DNA from: Gleditsia sinensis
Taxonomy: Eukaryota > Streptophyta > Magnoliopsida > Fabales > Fabaceae
NCBI GenBank assembly: GCA_037074535.1
Contig: CM073468.1
Coordinates: 65,502,969-65,566,968 of the forward strand
Direction of reading: 5' to 3'
DNA: 64,000 nt
Shown: piece by piece, positions 32,947-46,260 of the stretch
Layout: every line of letters starts with the position of its first letter
How positions within the stretch are numbered: position 1 is the stretch's first letter
Translations under genes and position numbers: made by a program
The notes under the pieces: generated by a model
The model's input: only the letters and a program-made list of their open reading frames with translations
Told to the model about the DNA's origin: nothing
Database searches by the model: none

Positions 32947-35118
32947 ATTCAAAAAAATATATAATCACAATATCTTTAAAGTGATACTTGTTCTGACTGT
33001 GTTTATTACAGAATATTAACAAATTATCTATAACAATTATTTCAAATATCTATATATAGATATACAATAACTTTTAAAATATTTTACGTATAATAATTTA
33101 TAATTTCAAAGACAATAATAAATTAAGAGATATTGACATATTTTTATTATTATTTCGATTAACATATTTTTATTCAGACATGATTTTGTAATAAAAGAGT
33201 TCGACGGAGTCTGACTGACAGACTCATCTTTGTGAATGGAAGCCATAAACAATATCATCACTATTTTAATTAAAGGAATATACAAATATTATATATCACA
33301 TTGAATAATTATTGACACCTAAACTAATACTTAAATTTTGAGAATCTTACCCTTAACAGGTTAGTTTTGTGAGAATAATGCCATTTGCAGCCTCTTTCTC
33401 AAATAAATTTACGGAATTAAGTCATAGTTTTGCATGTAAAAAAGTAAAAACAATTTTTTGAATAATTTGATCTGAAATTAATTTTAATCGCTTCTATGTT
33501 GTAGATTTTCCACGCTAAACTAAAACCCATTCGGCATTCATTCTAAATATCGCAAAAAGATTGTAGGAGAATGTTTTGCCAACCAATAGCTTCAGTTTTG
33601 TACAACCAGCCAAAGTTGAATACCAATAAATAAAGAAGCAGCGGGCGCAGGAAGTGATGCTTCTAAGGGAAAGATTTTTTCTCTCTAAGAAGAGTTTTTT
33701 TACTTCTTTTAAAGATTTTTTTTTGTAAAAAAATTTTAAAATTTTAAAAATATTTATTTATTTTGTCTAAATTTATAACATTTAAATTATAATATCGAAC
33801 TTATATAAAAAAATATAAAGAGAATTAATCTAAAAAAAATTTACAAGTATATTGTCTCTTTTATTTTTTTTTATATTATATTAATTGTGTATTTAAATTG
33901 TTAAAATATATTAATTAATAAATTAAAATTTAAAGAGTGTGTTGTCTGTATGCTGAATCATAATATATAAATGTAATTTTTTTATTTGTTCAAAAAAAAA
34001 ATACCAATAAATAGAGTCGAATAATTTTTTGTTCGCTTTAAACCCAATGGTGGGGACGGCAATATAAATAAGCATCACTCTTATAACACGTCCCTTCATG
34101 AGATATTAGGATCAATGAATAGTAATATAAAAGTTATTACTTATAAATCAATCGGTCTTCTTTTTAATAGATACGACAGTTTTTAATATTTTAATTTATT
34201 TTTATTGATAAATGGGAATGGTGTCGGCCACTAATTGAATTGTTAGCAGTTTTTTTATTTACTTAATTTAAAAAATAAATAAAAGTAATTATCTGATTGT
34301 AATATTAATGATAATAGTGACAATTTTTCATTGTAATGTTTTAAAAAATCGGAAGAACTTTTATTTATTTTTTAATTCAATAAAAAAATTATAAATATTT
34401 ATTTATTATTAAATATAAGATTTCTATAATTATTATAAATGTCGTTCGACTTTGTTTTTGAATGAAATTTTATCATGTTATCCAACAAAAAAGTTATTAC
34501 TTATATCAATCTTCAAATTAGTATTTGCTTGTTTTAAATTATGTTGTGTTAGATCATGTAAAATAATACTATTAATGCATATACTGTAAAAAAATGAGGG
34601 TTTTGACAATTTTTTTCGTCACCAAACTAAAAAAAAAATCGCATCGCAGACTATGTGATAACAGAAAGCCGCTACCTAAAACTCTCTTTCTTTTTGTATT
34701 CATCGAAATTATTTTTAGTTATGATAAAAATTATGATGCATCACAAATTAACTTTTCGTCATCAAAAAATAAGATCTTGCTCTGTATTATAGTACCATGT
34801 ACTCTTATTTTTTATCTTGATAAGCCGCTACCTAAAACTTTCTCTGTTTATTTTTTTAGTCAATGAAATTATTTTTAGTTATGATAAATATTACCATGCA
34901 TAGTAAATAGTAAATTAACTTTTCGTCGTCAAAAGATATGATCTTGCTCTGTATTATTGTACAATATACTCTTATTTTTTATAATGATATTTATTGATAA
35001 ATCATATAAAGAAAAATAGTAAAATTTGAAAATTTTGATCAAAATAGGTCTTTTTATTTGATTAAAATTTTTAACTTCTTTCACAGTATCTTTCCTTGTG
35101 AAAAATATTTTCTTTCTA

Positions 35119-35158
<40 letters not shown>

Positions 35159-35280
35159 TTATTTAAAATTATGGTAATTTTTCAAAAAATTATATAATTT
35201 ATAGTCTGAAAACTTCTGGAGCGCCGGGTTTCATGTGAGTATCTATGCTTATTTGATACCTGCAAGGCTATGAAAGCAGG
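32947..35280. other. AT-rich spacer
   Basis: Long AT-rich stretch without a supported gene. AAGCCGCTACCTAAAACT recurs in near-identical form at about 34667 and 34823, and related text (TTTTTAGTTATGATAAA, TTAACTTTTCGTC, ATCTTGCTCTGTATTA) recurs around 34710-34960, so there is a local duplication. A dinucleotide repeat is listed separately. Confidence 0.4.
35121..35152. repeat. (AT)16 microsatellite
   Basis: Sixteen uninterrupted AT units. Confidence 0.95.
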
Positions 35281-35580
35281 CAAGAAGGGAAGCAGGGGCC
35301 TCTATCTTTAGGAACACAAACTGAGGAGTGGTCCTACGTTTGAAATGTTAAGAGCTTTGACCTTTTGGGCAACAACACCTAGTTGTTGTATTCCAAATTT
35401 TGTCTTGCAGAAAGATGAAACCCTGTCTGTCAAGCAATGCGAAAATGTAAAGAACAGAAAGCAAAAAGGGCCATGTGACGATGAAGTCAAAACCCCTAGC
35501 AAACCAGCTTGTGTGGTCATCCTCTTGCAGCCTTTAAAATTAATAGATTTATATAAATTTAATTTCTGAATTATTGAGTG
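35281..35580. other. Low-AT island, possible gene fragment
   Basis: About 300 bases have near-balanced composition inside very AT-rich DNA. Plus-strand text has TTTTGTCTTGCAG (about 35398-35410), which looks like an intron end, followed by an open frame (KDETLSVKQCENVKNRKQKG and on). I do not recognise the protein. It might be a captured exon, an old gene remnant or a conserved non-coding element. Confidence 0.3.
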
Positions 35581-38500
35581 CACAGGATAGGCGCCTATAA
35601 AATTAATATATTTCTGATTTTTTAAAATTTTTTAAAATATTAAACTTGTTTTTTTTTAAAAAAATTGACATATAATAAATTGAATATTTCTAAAAATAAA
35701 AAGATCCCTATTTTTTTCCACAATCCTCCACTCATTTGCTATTCAAACAAGGATAGCAATATTGCCGGTTTTAAAATTTACATTGAATTATTCTTTTAAT
35801 ACTTAAAAGATATTTTTTTTTAATTTTGATCTTTTAAAATTTTATTTTTTAAAATGATCTCATTTTTAAAAGCATTCTCACGTTAATTCTATTAATAGAT
35901 ATCTAAACTAAACTCTCATCTAAATTATATAAACTCTTACTTCAATTAGATAAATAAGTTTATTGAATATTTTGATAGCAGGGTGAAGGTAAGAAAGAAT
36001 TTGAAGAGAAGAAAGATTTTTTGGAGGATTAAATTAAAAAGGTAAAACTTTGAAAAATTAAATTAAAAATGTGTGTATTTTTCAAATATCAAAACAATTA
36101 TTTAATTACTCTAGAATTTATTTGCAAATTGGCAATTTTCTTTTATGGAATGATCTTTGAACACTTACACTTTGTGTAGGTTTAGGGTTTAGCATCTTTT
36201 CAATCTTACATAATTTAAATCTAAATTTATGTCTTTAAATAAAATTGAGTGAATTATTATTTTGTTCTTAAAAAGAATACATATTTTCTCAATTTATTTC
36301 CTCAAAATTTTAACTTTCTTATGTTATTTCTCTAAAGGTTATCATATCTTTAAAAATGTTCTTAAATTAATTACATTAACATATTTGCTTTGCTAGTCAT
36401 TAAATATTTATTAACAAAATTAAGGTTAAGATGTTTTTTTAAGGTAGGATAGTATTTTAATGGATAAAATAAAAAAAAGTTAAGGGGCCAAATTATAAAT
36501 TATGTATTTTTCATGAGGACGTAAATAACAATTTACTCTTAAATATTAAATAGACTCTTTCAAAAAAATTTATTATCATAGGTTGGGTTATAAATCTAAA
36601 TTTTTTCAATTTTTAAACAATTCAATAAAAAATTGAAAAAATAAAAAATAAAAACTCCAAGCTTATGCAGCCAGATGAAAATAGACATATCCTTAGACTT
36701 AAAACCGAAATAGAGTATCTATGAAATAAAATTTGAAGTTTAACCTGAGATCAAGAAGGTGAAAATAATAATTTCCCTTACATATTTTCTTTTTCTTTTT
36801 GTTCACTGCAAAAGTTCAAAGAGTGCATAAAATGCATACCTAATTTGATAATGAAATCTCAACTAGAAAGAGTAGAAATAGAAAGTTCCATCTAACCAAT
36901 TCAGGTGTTTGCAATTAACCTAACTCCATCACAAGCGTACCAAATAAGTAAGAAATTAGACAGAGTAAATTATTAATTTATTTTTTGAATTTTTTAATTT
37001 TTTTTATTTTTAATCTAGCAAGTACGTAAACTAATTTTTAAAAATATAAAATTCATTGCATATTAATGTCTCAAAATAATGAATATTTAGGTATTAAAAA
37101 AATTACTAATTTATAATGAATTGATAATTTTATAGATTAATTTATATATTAAAAAATTTTAAAATAAAACTATATATATATTTAATAAGTTAAGGTGTTT
37201 TTTTATACAAGTGTTTGTGAAATTTAATTGATCATAAAATGTAAAATTTGAGATTGAGATCTTAATTTTAAAGTTTTTAAAAGGTAAATTTGTAAGATTT
37301 ATATCTGATTTATTGAATTTACTTAATCATTAAATATTAATTTTATCATTTTATATCTTATTCTTTCAAATTTTATATATGTTGTAAAATATTTTAAAGC
37401 ATCGAAATTCAAAATCTTGATTCTATTGACAATGTAAATTGTTATTCGTGATTCCTTGGCACTTAAAAAGAATTATTATTTTTATTCTTCATGTGATTTT
37501 AATATTATATATTTTTTGATGTGACTCAAAAAATAAATAATTATTTAATGGAGAGATTATATTATTGTGACATCCTATAACTAACATGCTACCAAACATC
37601 ACATGGTGTGAGAAGGTAACAAGCAGGACATGACATTGTAACCAATATCATTGTCTCATATCCACATGGAAATTCTCATGACTTCTTGGCCTTAACACTC
37701 TCTACAAAACAAGAATATTTATTAAATATTCCTTTTTGTTTGACTTTCAAGTTTAAGCAAAGAATCTTCTTTTCTAACAAACAAACTGTGAGATTAAATT
37801 AATAATTTAATTTTTAAGTTTATAAATATATTTAACTTTAAGTAATAAAAGCTTTCAAGTATATAAGTTAAATATTGAAAACATCAAAATTGTTAGGTAT
37901 TACTTTTTGTGTCCAGTGTCTAAAAATTAATATATTATGAATTTGATATTTTTATAAACTACAAAATAAATAATATGCAATGATTTTGATAATTTAAAAA
38001 TTATTTTTTATATTTACAAAAATTCAAAAAGTAAAACTAAATGAATCTTTACTCTAAAATGTAAAAGATTGAAAAAAAAAAGACAAGACTCAATAAACGA
38101 AAATTTTAAATGTAAATTTAGCCCATAGATTAAAAAGATTTTTGGTATACTGTTATTTTATTTATTTTTTACATTTTAAATATTCTAATATAAAATATCA
38201 AAATATAAAATATTATAATATTTAAGATTTTTTTGTTTGTATAATAATTTAAGGTTTTAATTTCTATTATATAAAAATTAACAACAAGTAAAACTTCATA
38301 AATGTAAGGGATTTATAGTTTTTGAATAATATAAAATTAATATTATCCAAAATAGTGTCATAAGTTATTTTTTATCCATGGTATAATAGATGATACTAAT
38401 CCTCATTTTAATTGTCAATCTACCAAATATAAGCATCTTGGTTACATTTTTTACATCCAATATATTAGAATAAAGATAATACCTTTTAAATTAATTATAA

Positions 38501-39940
38501 ACATACATATAAATAAATATATTAAACAAATTTTTTTTATAATAAAAGCTATATCTAATATGTTTATATATCTAAATTATGATTAATTTAATTAAATGTA
38601 TCTTAATTATTACTTACTTTGTAACATTATTTATAACTTTCTTTAAAAATAATCAAAACCTAATAAGAAGGGTGGCATTGAATGGGCTTTATTTAAACTA
38701 AACAAAGTGGCATTAAATGCTGTTTGATTATGGTCAGCAATCACGAATAATAGCTCCTGAGTGTAAATTGGAAATGAGAATAATGGGTAACATTATCATT
38801 CACTCTTAATTAATGTGGCTACCTAATAATTAAGGATCATTGCTTTCCTCGGACTTTATTGCAAAACATATGTCAATATCAACACTCTGTTTAATCACAG
38901 CCAATCGAAGACAGAAAGAGAGAAATAATTGAATCAAATTATGGGGTTTTAATCACTTTTGAAAATATACACTCATTTAATTTTAATTTTTAAATATCCT
39001 TTAATACATGATAATGTTTAAAGAATAATTGTGTGTAATTGAAAAAAAATTAAATAAGTGTACAAATTTAAAAAAAATAAATCATATTACTACATTCGTG
39101 TAAGAAGAAAATTGAAAAACGAAAAATTCAGTTGTATGGATATAAATAAAAAATTTCAATGCAATTGTTATTGTTTTATTTTATTATTAAATATTTATCA
39201 ATTACCATGCATTTTAGCTTAAATTAGTATACTTTTTTTTTCTAAATTTTTATTTTATCAAAAAAACAAAATAAAAAGAGTCTCACAACATAAATTGCCT
39301 TATGACAATAAATTAAATATTTGAAATAGAATTTTCGTACTTTAATTTTTCAGTCCATAATTATTTTATAGTGATATTTAAGACTGATACATGCACGTAT
39401 AACACTTTATGATAAAAGTGTTACTATGTTAGTAGTATTTTATATTATCTAAAATTATAAAAATTACAAATTTTTAATTTTTTTAAATTGTATTATAAAA
39501 TATCAAGTGTATTGTTATATTATTTTAAATTTTTATACTAAATACAATATTTTAAATACCATAATATAATGTATCTTAATATAATATATTATGATATTTA
39601 AAATATGGAATTAATAAAAGCATTTCATGTTCATGTTCTTAATTTTTTTTAATTTTGCTAAATTTTATACAAAATCGATTGTATATTTTTATAATAACTT
39701 TCAATTATTATATTAAATATAAATAAATATTAAATATCATTATATTACAATATTCACCGAAAAACAAAAAAATCTTTCATGTTTTCATAATTGAAAGATA
39801 GTTTTGTATATTCCTACTATTAAGATGGATGCTTACATGCCAACCAATTTTTTTTTATTTTTTTATTTTATAGGATTATACCAAACAAGTATTTAATTAT
39901 AAATTCTAAAATAAAATTCAACAAATAAGAAAGAAGGTCG
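35581..39940. other. Long AT-rich spacer
   Basis: More than 4 kb with only short random frames. The stretch 38650-38900 is less AT-rich (GGTGGCATTGAATGGGCTTT, then GTGGCATTAAATGC) and might be a regulatory block, but nothing identifies it. No gene seen. Confidence 0.45.
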
Positions 39941-40165
39941 GAAGCACGCGCAGATTAGTTTAAGAGGCTGGCAAAGAGAGAGTGGGCACAATGGACACCT
40001 CACCACCGCCAGTTTCCCTGTGTCGGATGCGACCCAAGAAAGGTCCCTCGTGGAGGGTGCACCTACACGCTTCTGGTCCCCTTTTCAATGGATGGGAATC
40101 TCTCCTCTCTCCCCTCTGTATCTGGCATTTGCACTTCTCACCGTCCACACAACTTTTTCACATTA
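39941..40165. other. GC-rich island, unassigned
   Basis: A 220-base block with GC content far above its surroundings, open on both strands for short frames (76 and 62 residues) that match nothing I know. It ends in CT-rich text and then returns to AT-rich DNA. It could be a leader exon, a non-coding RNA or a captured fragment. Confidence 0.3.
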
Positions 40166-41107
40166 TCCAAACTAAAACAAAAAATATCAATGAAAATTGT
40201 TTTAATCGATAAAAATTCAAGTATTTTATTTATAAAATTTATATTTAATTTTTATTATCAACAATTTTTTATTGTAAATAAATTATATATATTTTTTACT
40301 TTAAACTTGTTATTACTCAAAAAAATATGTTTTCAAGTAAGAATTTGAAGATGTTAGAATTCCATGCGTAGACAATAATTTGGAGACGTGCAAGAATTTG
40401 AAAATTATAGGAATCGGTTGGTGAAAGATGAATTACGGATTTTGAGATAAAATTAAGAAAAATTAAAGAAAATTAAGAATGTGAGATTAAATAATTAGGT
40501 AAAAATTTGAAGAGTGTGATAATTGATTAAATAAATATTAAAGATATTCAGATGAAATTTTGAACAATTTTAAAAATTTTAGAAGGTCAGATTATATTTG
40601 AAAATTTTTATTTAAAATTTAAAAAAATTAAAATACAATGCAGTGGGTAATATTATAATAAATATTATTTTTATCAAGAAAAAACAATGTTATTTTCAAG
40701 TCAAATTTTTTTTTTAATGTAAAACTGCATCTGTGAATAAAATGCTAAATGTCATTACTCATAGTTGGAGGATAAACAAGAGGAATATGGCAAAAGGCAA
40801 GTCCCAAACTGCAATAATGCTTTTTTATTATATATTATTCCCTGTGTCTGATGCCACTGAGAGAAAGTGAACCACGGAGTTGCAGAAAAGAGTAAACGTA
40901 TTTAATTTTCACAACCTCCAACCCAACTTCCCCCAATATTCTCTCTTTCTTTACTTTCCTTCCTCTGCTTTTCTTTCTTTCACTCAACTCAAACCCTAGA
41001 AAAAAGCCAATTTTACCTTACCTTAGATGCCAATGAAATCACCCCACAATCCTTAGAGCCACAGAAACTCCACAAATAGCAACATTCAGCTCAAACCCAT
41101 TTCAATT
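40166..41107 (+). promoter_or_regulatory. Upstream region and leader of the lectin gene
   Basis: Mostly AT-rich. From about 40910 the sequence becomes CT-rich (CCCAATATTCTCTCTTTCTT), typical of a plant 5'-UTR, and leads into the ATG at 41108. No clear TATA box was fixed. Confidence 0.4.
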
Positions 41108-42157
41108 ATGGCTGCATTTTCCACTTCCCATCACTTCCCGGCCTTAACTTTTTTCTTTTTGTTTCTCAGAGTGATAGCTTCCCAACCACTTTCCTCGTTT
41201 TCGTTCACGGACTTTGAAAAGGATCTGATTTTTAAGTCCAGTGTTGCCCTCTATGGCAGTGCAAAGGTTGTCGGTGGTGGGTCTGCGGTTCAACTTTCTG
41301 GTTCGGTAGATTCTGGCACTGGGCGACTGATGTACAAGAAACCCATCAAGCTTGTTGAAGGTAAACCAAGGCAATTAGTCTCCTTTTCCACTTACTTTGC
41401 ATTTTCGATCTCGTCGGTGGATTCGGATGGCTTGGCTTTTGTTATGGTTCCAAGTGGCTTTGAAGATGGCGTTTTTGGTAATGGCTCATCTGGGTTGAAC
41501 GAAGGAAAATCTACGGTTGTTGATGTAAAATTTAGTACTTCAGGGGTTGGTGAAAATGGTGATTCTAGGAATTCTAATGTGGTCATTAATGTGGGTAAGA
41601 AAATCCCTGTCAAAATGGCTCTAAGAAGAGGGGAAAAACTGCATGCTTGGATTGATTATGAAGCTAGTTCAAGGCGTTTAGAAGTTAGGTTGAGTCAATA
41701 TGGTCATTTGAGGCCATCTGATCCATTGCTCTGGCATTCAATAGACTTTTCAAGGATGTGGGAGGATAGAGAAATGTTTGTTGGGTTTAGTCCAGTGAAG
41801 GGGAATAGTTCCCAATCCCATTCCGAATCATGTTTGCTCTATTCATGGAGCTTCAAGGTAAGGCAATTTCCACACTGGATGCATTCAGAGCCTCTGGATC
41901 TGAAAGCTCTTGCTAAGAACTCCGAAACTCTGAGAGTTAAACCAAGGAGTGATTGCGTTTCAAGGGTTCTTGCAGCAATGATATTTGGTGGTGGATGTGG
42001 AGCATTGACTGCATTCATTGTGCTTTATTTGTGGACCATCTTCGGTAACCGGCGTCCAGTGGTGCCAGAGGAGTATGTTGAGCAGCAGCCTGTGGATTTT
42101 GAGTACAAGAAAGTGAACATAGTTGTAGATAAAGCCATCAAAGATGGTAAGAACTAA
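41108..42157 (+). CDS. Legume-lectin-domain membrane protein without kinase
   Basis: A single 349-codon exon. Residues 1-25 are a signal peptide. About 28-255 form an L-type (legume) lectin domain: FSFTDFEKDLIFKSSVALYG at its start, then VSFSTYFAFSISSVDSDGLA, VMVPSG, LHAWIDYEASSRRLEVRLSQ, and a late strand with MFVGFSPVKGNS and SWSFKV. Residues 287-312 are one transmembrane helix, followed by a 37-residue tail. L-type lectin receptor kinases share this layout but carry a kinase domain after the helix; here the frame stops and no kinase sequence follows. The usual metal-binding Asp/Asn cluster of true lectins is not obvious, so sugar binding is unsure. A role as a kinase-less cell-surface receptor or co-receptor is inference. 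The last residues (VVDKAIKDGKN) are hydrophilic. Confidence 0.85.
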   Translation: MAAFSTSHHFPALTFFFLFLRVIASQPLSSFSFTDFEKDLIFKSSVALYGSAKVVGGGSAVQLSGSVDSGTGRLMYKKPIKLVEGKPRQLVSFSTYFAFSISSVDSDGLAFVMVPSGFEDGVFGNGSSGLNEGKSTVVDVKFSTSGVGENGDSRNSNVVINVGKKIPVKMALRRGEKLHAWIDYEASSRRLEVRLSQYGHLRPSDPLLWHSIDFSRMWEDREMFVGFSPVKGNSSQSHSESCLLYSWSFKVRQFPHWMHSEPLDLKALAKNSETLRVKPRSDCVSRVLAAMIFGGGCGALTAFIVLYLWTIFGNRRPVVPEEYVEQQPVDFEYKKVNIVVDKAIKDGKN

Positions 42158-43527
42158 GAAGTAGATCATCTGCAGGGAACTGGTTGGATGCATTTGTGCT
42201 GTACATTAGTGTTTCTTGTATTTTCAGGTTTTGCTCTTCTTCTATTGTAATCTGGTAAAGAACTATCTAATTTGTAGTTGTTCTTATTGTTGTCTATTGT
42301 TGAGCAAATTGAGATCCCATTTTACATTAAAGGTTGCTTAAGTAGCTAATGTTAAACGAAACATGAACAAAGTTACCCAATCAGATTGTATAATATAATG
42401 TCAGTCACAAGTAATTTCAGTGAATCTGTATATATTCAGTGGTTCATACCTGCAAGGCTGCATTGTATGTGTAGATAGATCTTTTCCCAATTAGTATTGC
42501 TTGACAAGCTCAATTGTAACAATATCCATTGTCAGGAAAGTTTTAAGCAGGCACAAAATTTAATATTTAATTTAACAAGTTTGCACTCAGTCTTTTGATT
42601 TGTCTTTTTTAAACAGAACTGAAAATTTTTAACTTATCGATTTGTCATTTTTAGTAGATCGAAAAGTTTATTTACTCCCACTTTTGTTGCTTTGTGTCTC
42701 CGTTTAATTGAAGTTTTTGTAGTTTTATTTTCTTTAGTCTAGGAATTTTATGATGTTGAAGTTGTTGGATATGAAACCACGGCATAGTCATCTTGCTGCA
42801 GCACCAATAATAATATTGATGATTTTTTACTCCAAAAATATTGTTGAAGAAATTGGTTGAGTTGTTATTCAGTTTTTTAGTTCGATGAAAACTTTACAAC
42901 TAATAATGTTATTATTAAATTTGAGGTCTCAACAATTGTAAGAGTTAGTAGAGGTTGGATTCTGATGAAACTTTTATTTTTTTTGACAAACTTGAATTTC
43001 TAAGAATCATAACCATATCACATAGATAAAATCCAATATGCTTTTAAAACACAAACTTTAAACAAACATTAGAAGAAAATTAAAAACACTCTCAACAAAA
43101 ATTACAACAATGAAAAAAAAAATGCTCAAGAGACATTTGCAATGCTTTTAAAGAAAAAAGAGAAAACTAAGGTCCTTAAATATGGAGATTCATTTAGCTT
43201 GATTGCATTCTAATGGCTTTCTGCTGTGTCCTGAATGCTGATTCTATTTAAAAACCATTTATGGGCAATTAAAAATTGACAGGTTCATGAATTTTTTTTT
43301 TTTTTATAACCTGTAAAGTGGCTTTCTCTAATCCATTTTACTCTCATTCTGAGGTATTATAACCCATAGCGCAAACAATGATCCAATTCTGCGGGATATC
43401 ATTCTTTTAGCCCAACCGAAGTGACATTATAAGAATGTCTGAATTTGATATCTTATTCCTTAGTATCTTGTACCCATCCAGTTTATCCACCTTCACCCAA
43501 ACCCACCGCAATAAACCAAGGTCAAAA
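42158..43527. other. Spacer between the lectin and tubulin genes
   Basis: The two genes converge here. It should hold the 3'-UTR of the lectin gene (to about 42350) and that of tubulin (from 43527 down). No other feature seen. Confidence 0.5.
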
Positions 43528-45343
43528 TCACATGTCATGGTGTTCCTCCTCTTCATCGCCATATTCATCCTCTTCTACAGTGGCATCTTGGTACTGCTGA
43601 TACTCTGATACCAGATCGTTCATATTGCTTTCGGCCTCAGTGAACTCCATCTCATCCATGCCTTCCCCAGTATACCAATGCAAGAAAGCCTTTCTCCTGA
43701 ACATGGCAGTGAATTGCTCACTCACCCGGCGGAACATTTCCTGGATTGAAGTGGAATTTCCAATGAATGTTGATGCCATCTTCAACCCAGTTGGGGGAAT
43801 ATCACAGACCGTGGATTTGACATTGTTTGGAATCCATTCTACAAAGTAGGAGGAATTCTTGTTCTGAATATTGATCATCTGTTCATCAACCTCCTTGGTG
43901 CTCATCTTGCCTCTGAACATGGCTGAGGCTGTGAGGTAGCGCCCGTGCCTTGGGTCAGCAGCACACATCATGTTCTTTGCATCCCACATTTGCTGTGTGA
44001 GCTCTGGCACACTAAGAGCTTTGTATTGCTGTGAACCACGAGAGGTCAGAGGAGCAAACCCCACCATGAAAAAGTGAAGCCGAGGGAAAGGGATGAGATT
44101 GACGGCGAGCTTGCGTAGATCAGAGTTCAGCTGACCGGGGAACCTCAAACAACAAGTGACTCCAGACATGGTAGCAGAAATTAAATGGTTCAGATCACCA
44201 ACTGCACCATGGAAAATCAACAGAGTTTGAATCACGAGTAAGCAATCAATCAATTCCCAAAATTGAAAAGAAATAGGGACAAAATGCAGAATAAACTGTC
44301 ATTTACATTTCTGAAAAGATGCATCTTCTATCAATTTATTTCTTAAAACATAATTATCATCATCTGACTCCAAATATTTTAGAAATCCATCAATATGATC
44401 GTGTCATGAACTTTATCAACCATCAGTTTAGTACAAGACAGGATCAAGGATAAAAAAGACGAGATTTTAAATTTTGAAATCAAATTATAGTAATTATCTT
44501 TTTATGGACTAAATTGATCATCTTGCAATTAGCAAATGATAGTTTACTCTACAATCAATCAAACGAGGGAGGAAAATCTTACAGCTTGGTGTGGTGAGCT
44601 TCAGGGTGCGGAAGCAAATGTCATATAGAGCTTCATTGTCAAGCACCATGCACTCATCTGCATTCTCAACGAGCTGGTGGACAGATAGAGTGGCATTGTA
44701 TGGCTCCACGACGGTGTCAGAGACCTTGGGAGAAGGGAAGACCGAAAAAGTAAGCATCATTCTATCTGGGTATTCCTCTCTGATTTTAGAAATCAACAGA
44801 GTACCCATTCCGGACCCAGTTCCTCCACCCAGAGAATGGCACACCTGGAAACCTGCAAAATCAGATCAAATCCAAAATTAGGCACAAAACAAGGCAAAAC
44901 GATGGGAAAGATCAAGGAATTTTTCACTTTTCTACAAGAAATTACGTACCCTGCAAACAATCACAGTTCTCTGCTTCTTTCCGAACAACATCGAGAACGG
45001 AATCAATGAGTTCAGCGCCCTCGGTGTAATGCCCTTTAGCCCAGTTGTTCCCGGCACCGGACTGGCCGAAGACGAAATTGTCCGGCCGGAAAATCTGACC
45101 GTAGGGTCCAGTCCTGACGCTATCCATGGTACCCGGTTCGAGGTCCATAAGCACAGCCCTGGGGACAAACCTCCCGCAACTAGCCTCGTTGTAGTAGACA
45201 TTGATCCTCTCAAGCTGAAGATCGGATTCGCCATTCCATCTTCCGGTAGGGTCGATGCCGTGCTCGGCACAGACTACTTCCCAGAACTTGGCACCGATCT
45301 GGTTGCCGCATTGGCCACCCTGAATGTGAAGGATTTCACGCAT
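43528..45343 (-). CDS. TUB: Beta-tubulin, three exons
   Basis: Exons are 45343-44950 (394 bp), 44852-44583 (270 bp) and 44201-43528 (674 bp), the usual plant beta-tubulin gene structure, giving 445 residues. The protein forms microtubules with alpha-tubulin and binds GTP. It begins with the MREI tetrapeptide, which in animals drives mRNA autoregulation, has the tubulin signature GGGTGSGMG (about 140-148), the beta-specific [15 protein letters not shown], and ends in an acidic tail ([15 protein letters not shown]) that contacts motors and other microtubule proteins. All exon joints are in phase and no residue is missing. Paralogue number cannot be told from sequence alone. Confidence 0.97.
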
Positions 45344-45429
45344 GGTGGAATCGAAGAGAAAAGGGTTTTAGGTGTTTAAAGGAATGCCGAAGAGGTAGAC
45401 GATAGAAATGGAAAACGAAGAGAGGGTTC

Positions 45430-45438
45430 TTTTATAGA
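45430..45438 (-). promoter_or_regulatory. TATA box of the beta-tubulin gene
   Basis: The minus strand reads CTATAAAAG about 90 bases upstream of the ATG at 45343, preceded on its 5' side by purine-rich text and followed by a CT-rich leader. This is a good match in sequence and spacing. Confidence 0.65.
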
Positions 45439-45439
45439 A

Positions 45440-46260
45440 TAGAAAAGAGAATGAAAAGGTTGGATTTTTGGGTGGGTTTGAACGAGAAACAGAGGAGGGA
45501 GGGGATTTTGATTGGCCTGCAGAAAGAGTGAGCTGGAATTGAATTAAGGCGATTGCGTTTTCTACCGTTCATTTCTCAAAGTAGCTGGATCCCATATTTT
45601 TGAGGTCTTCTATTTTATTAATTTCTTTTCCTTCTAATTTTGGAAAAATGACAAATTTTTCTCTCACAGTTAGCTGGCAATCAGTCAAACTGTCAAACTC
45701 AAACATATCTCTCTCTCTTGGCCTCAACGTTTTCTCTTCGTAAATTTAAAAATTTTAGATTTCTTGAAGCAAAAATCCAAAAGTTCAATGAATAGGGTTT
45801 TTTTTTTCTCTTAATTAGGGTTTTGTGAATTCAAACTTTGTGGAAAATTGTACATTTAATGGTATACAAACGGTAACTTTCATCCCGTCATAGAATATTA
45901 TCATTTTAGATAAATTATAAAATTTTTATACTATATTACTTTTATTTTTTATAAAATATTAATTATATGTTTTATATAATAATTTTAAATATTATTGTAT
46001 TTTATTTTATGACATCGAAATACATGTACAAAATACCTTTTAAATGTCTAATAAAATAACTAATTAATTAATTAATTCAATAATATTAAATACATCCTCA
46101 AAACCAAAATGCAAGTTTAAATATATGTGAAAGTTAAATAAAAAAAATTCTAATAGAGTATCTTGTATTAATTTAATAGATGAAGTATAATTGAAATATT
46201 TATCAATATTAATTTGAAAATAAATTGAAAAATTCTTGAATATATTTTATAATAATACAG
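45440..46260. other. Tubulin promoter region and AT-rich spacer
   Basis: Upstream of the tubulin TATA box. It is moderately AT-rich to about 45880 and strongly AT-rich beyond. No gene seen. Confidence 0.4.

Noticed and set aside
45029..45379. 116-codon plus-strand open frame
   Set aside because: Shadow of beta-tubulin exon 1, which is read on the minus strand.
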